This document shows positions 34,185 to 35,536 of a DNA stretch of 35,536 nt, one piece after another. The notes under the pieces were generated by a model, which saw only the letters and a list, made by a program, of their open reading frames with translations, had not been told where the DNA came from and ran no database searches. The position numbers and the translations under genes were made by a program. Source of the DNA: Bartonella birtlesii IBS 325 (GTDB taxonomy: Bacteria > Pseudomonadota > Alphaproteobacteria > Rhizobiales > Rhizobiaceae); the NCBI RefSeq assembly GCF_000273375.1, contig NZ_CM001557.1, positions 190,762 to 226,297 of the forward strand. The letters run 5' to 3'. The first letter of the stretch is position 1, and each line of letters opens with the position of its first letter.

Positions 34185-34766
34185 TTAAGATGAGGCAGGA
34201 AACCAATTTGACAACAACTCATATTCTACTGGATCATCAGCACATTGCCCACCTCCGCATTCGAGAACAGTAGAAATCAAATTTGCTGCGATCAAAAAGA
34301 CAAATAAGAAACTTGCCATTTTACTCAAAACTGGAAAAGGAGAAAACATTTTAAATTTGTGAGCCAATTCGCTCAAAATCATAACAATGGAAACGGCAAG
34401 AATACAAAGCACCGAGATGATAAAAGCCCAAGTATAAAAATGCAGTCCAAAGAATGTTGAACCATATCCAAGATCATCTGGAGTGATATGCAAAAACACT
34501 TGCCTTGCAGCGATAATACTGGTTACCATACAACCAAGAATAACCATACCATAATGGGTATTTTTCACTTTATAGTGAATATTGAGTAAAAACCCACACC
34601 CAGCCAACATCAAACCAACACGTTGAAGCAGACAAAGGGGACAAGGTAGCTCAAACTTCACCAACTGATAATAAAAAGCCACGACCAAGACAATGGATAA
34701 TCCAATAAGTCCTAGGGTATTCATAAATATAACGAAATGAGGGTTTTTATGTTCAACGGATTCCAT
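34185..34766 (-). CDS. dsbB: DsbB-family disulfide bond formation protein
   Basis: A 193-residue inner membrane protein that passes electrons from periplasmic thiol oxidases to quinone. ATG 34766 is taken as start; a TTG at 34781 overlaps the stop of the upstream small gene (TTGA) and would couple them. Four or more membrane segments are visible, at about 11-34, 47-63, 71-91, 106-133 and 148-168. The first redox pair is C42-PL-C45 (ELPCPLCLLQR), followed by the quinone-site arginine in LLQRVG. A second cysteine pair, C170 and C175 (ECGGGQC), lies after the last membrane segment and not in the loop between segments 3 and 4, as in classical DsbB. It is transcribed with a DUF5993 gene. Confidence 0.92.
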   Translation of the reverse strand: MESVEHKNPHFVIFMNTLGLIGLSIVLVVAFYYQLVKFELPCPLCLLQRVGLMLAGCGFLLNIHYKVKNTHYGMVILGCMVTSIIAARQVFLHITPDDLGYGSTFFGLHFYTWAFIISVLCILAVSIVMILSELAHKFKMFSPFPVLSKMASFLFVFLIAANLISTVLECGGGQCADDPVEYELLSNWFPASS

Positions 34767-34777
34767 GGGGATTTCTC

Positions 34778-34930
34778 TCAAAAAGATAAGTTTAAAGTAG
34801 AAGTTGCGTGGTGATTAAAAGTAAGAAGAATGACAACCAATAAAACTGTCCACAAGGCATAACTGATATTTTTTTTACCATAGACAGTCGTTATTGCGGC
34901 ACCTAAAGCAATTAAAAATGGGAAAAACAT
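34778..34930 (-). CDS. DUF5993 family small membrane protein
   Basis: A 50-residue protein too short for many gene finders. It begins MFFPFLIALGAAITTVYGKK and continues with a second membrane segment (ALWTVLLVVILLTF) and the signature ending NHHATSTLNLSF, which matches DUF5993 as I remember it. A strong AAAGGAGA site lies 11 bases upstream of ATG 34930. Its stop is 11 bases before the dsbB ATG and overlaps an alternative dsbB TTG. DUF5993 genes are found next to dsbB-like genes, so it is a likely partner in periplasmic thiol oxidation. Role unknown. Confidence 0.88.
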   Translation of the reverse strand: MFFPFLIALGAAITTVYGKKNISYALWTVLLVVILLTFNHHATSTLNLSF

Positions 34931-35472
34931 AGCACAAAGTCTCCTTTCTTATTTTGGTATGTAACATATGACAAAATTGGGCAAAAAAGAGACCATTATT
35001 TTGTTATTCACAATTGCCCCTGTATTTTTATTTTAAAGCGAGAAAACAACAGAAGATATAGAGCAGCAAAAGCGAAAATCAACAAACCTTGCTCACAGCA
35101 CGCAGCCATCCTCTATACTGCAAGACGTATTTTGTTTTAAAAGAGGAAAATTTTTATTTAAACGGCCCAAAAAAAGGATTTTCTTTTTTAATTCAAGAAG
35201 ATTTTTATCGCTCTTTTCTCATAATGAGACACTCGTGTTTTTGTCTTATTTCTGACACCAAAGCTTCTTCTTTTCTCCTAAGAATGATTCAAATCGCTAC
35301 ATTTTTGTCTATGGCATAAATTTTTTGCCTTTTTAAGCAAAGCAAAAGCGGCACAAAACAGCAAAAATACCTCCACCTCACAAGCTCTTCTCCACCCACC
35401 CAGATCCACCCACCCAGGCTCTTTATCATATATCTCATATCCCCAGCCAAAACGCACAAATATCCCACCACA
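34931..35472. other. gene-free stretch at the window edge
   Basis: No convincing gene; small frames here lack ribosome binding sites. The promoter of the DUF5993-dsbB pair should lie near 34960-35030. TCCACCCACCCAG occurs twice in a row (about 35391 and 35404) just before the minisatellite. Confidence 0.5.
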
Positions 35473-35536
35473 CGCCCCCTCACACACACGCCCCCTCACG
35501 CACACGCCCCCTCACGCACACGCCCCCTCACGCACA
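35473..35536. repeat. 16-bp minisatellite running off the window
   Basis: Four head-to-tail copies of CGCCCCCTCACGCACA (35473, 35489, 35505, 35521), the first with one substitution (ACACACA). The array continues past the last base. GC-rich compared with its surroundings. No coding role is visible; copy number may vary between strains. Confidence 0.95.

Noticed and set aside
35089..35505. Short open frames near the window end
   Set aside because: One is AT-rich without a start signal; the others arise from the minisatellite.

Overview
The window looks like a chromosomal segment of a low-GC alphaproteobacterium of the order Rhizobiales, most probably Bartonella. This is inferred from the gene set. 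The alphaproteobacterial general stress response module (EcfG sigma factor, NepR, PhyR, HWE/HisKA_2 kinases), a DUF4167 protein, the infA-maf-yacG neighbourhood and an AT-rich base composition point there. No rRNA, tRNA or CRISPR array was recognised.

Layout. 1-3.7 kb: the 3' part of an M23 murein endopeptidase, a small secreted protein with an aegerolysin-like look, and the remnant of a secreted calcineurin-like phosphoesterase. 3.8-8.2 kb: the stress-response locus. A membrane HisKA_2 kinase, ecfG and nepR are on the minus strand; phyR and a soluble PAS/HWE kinase diverge on the plus strand. phyR is split by one in-frame TAA. 8.4-12.5 kb: small membrane or secreted proteins, DUF4167, a long gene-free gap, and fdhE.

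13.0-25.5 kb: a one-directional (minus strand) block of phage morphogenesis genes: small and large terminase, portal, scaffold, N4-gp56-type capsid, head-tail adaptor, tail stabilisation-like protein, a GNAT-like protein, tail fibre with S74-like chaperone end, tail collar, and a small protein. No integrase, repressor, replication or recognisable lysis gene is present. This resembles a domesticated cluster such as the Bartonella gene transfer agent (BaGTA) more than a whole prophage, but the sequence alone does not prove it. Decayed duplicates of the 3' ends of the small terminase and portal genes lie beside the intact genes. A 33-bp tandem repeat sits between two structural genes.

26.4-35.5 kb: clpB, an isolated DUF3472-like secreted protein with a very strong ribosome binding site and terminator, a 1.3-kb gene-free stretch with small repeats, yacG, maf, infA, and a DUF5993-dsbB pair. 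The window ends inside a 16-bp minisatellite.

How the parts work together. The kinases, PhyR, NepR and EcfG form a partner-switching cascade: phosphorylated PhyR captures NepR and frees EcfG. The nonsense codon in phyR would break that switch unless it is bypassed or is a sequencing error. The phage block holds the parts for DNA packaging, head assembly and a short tail.
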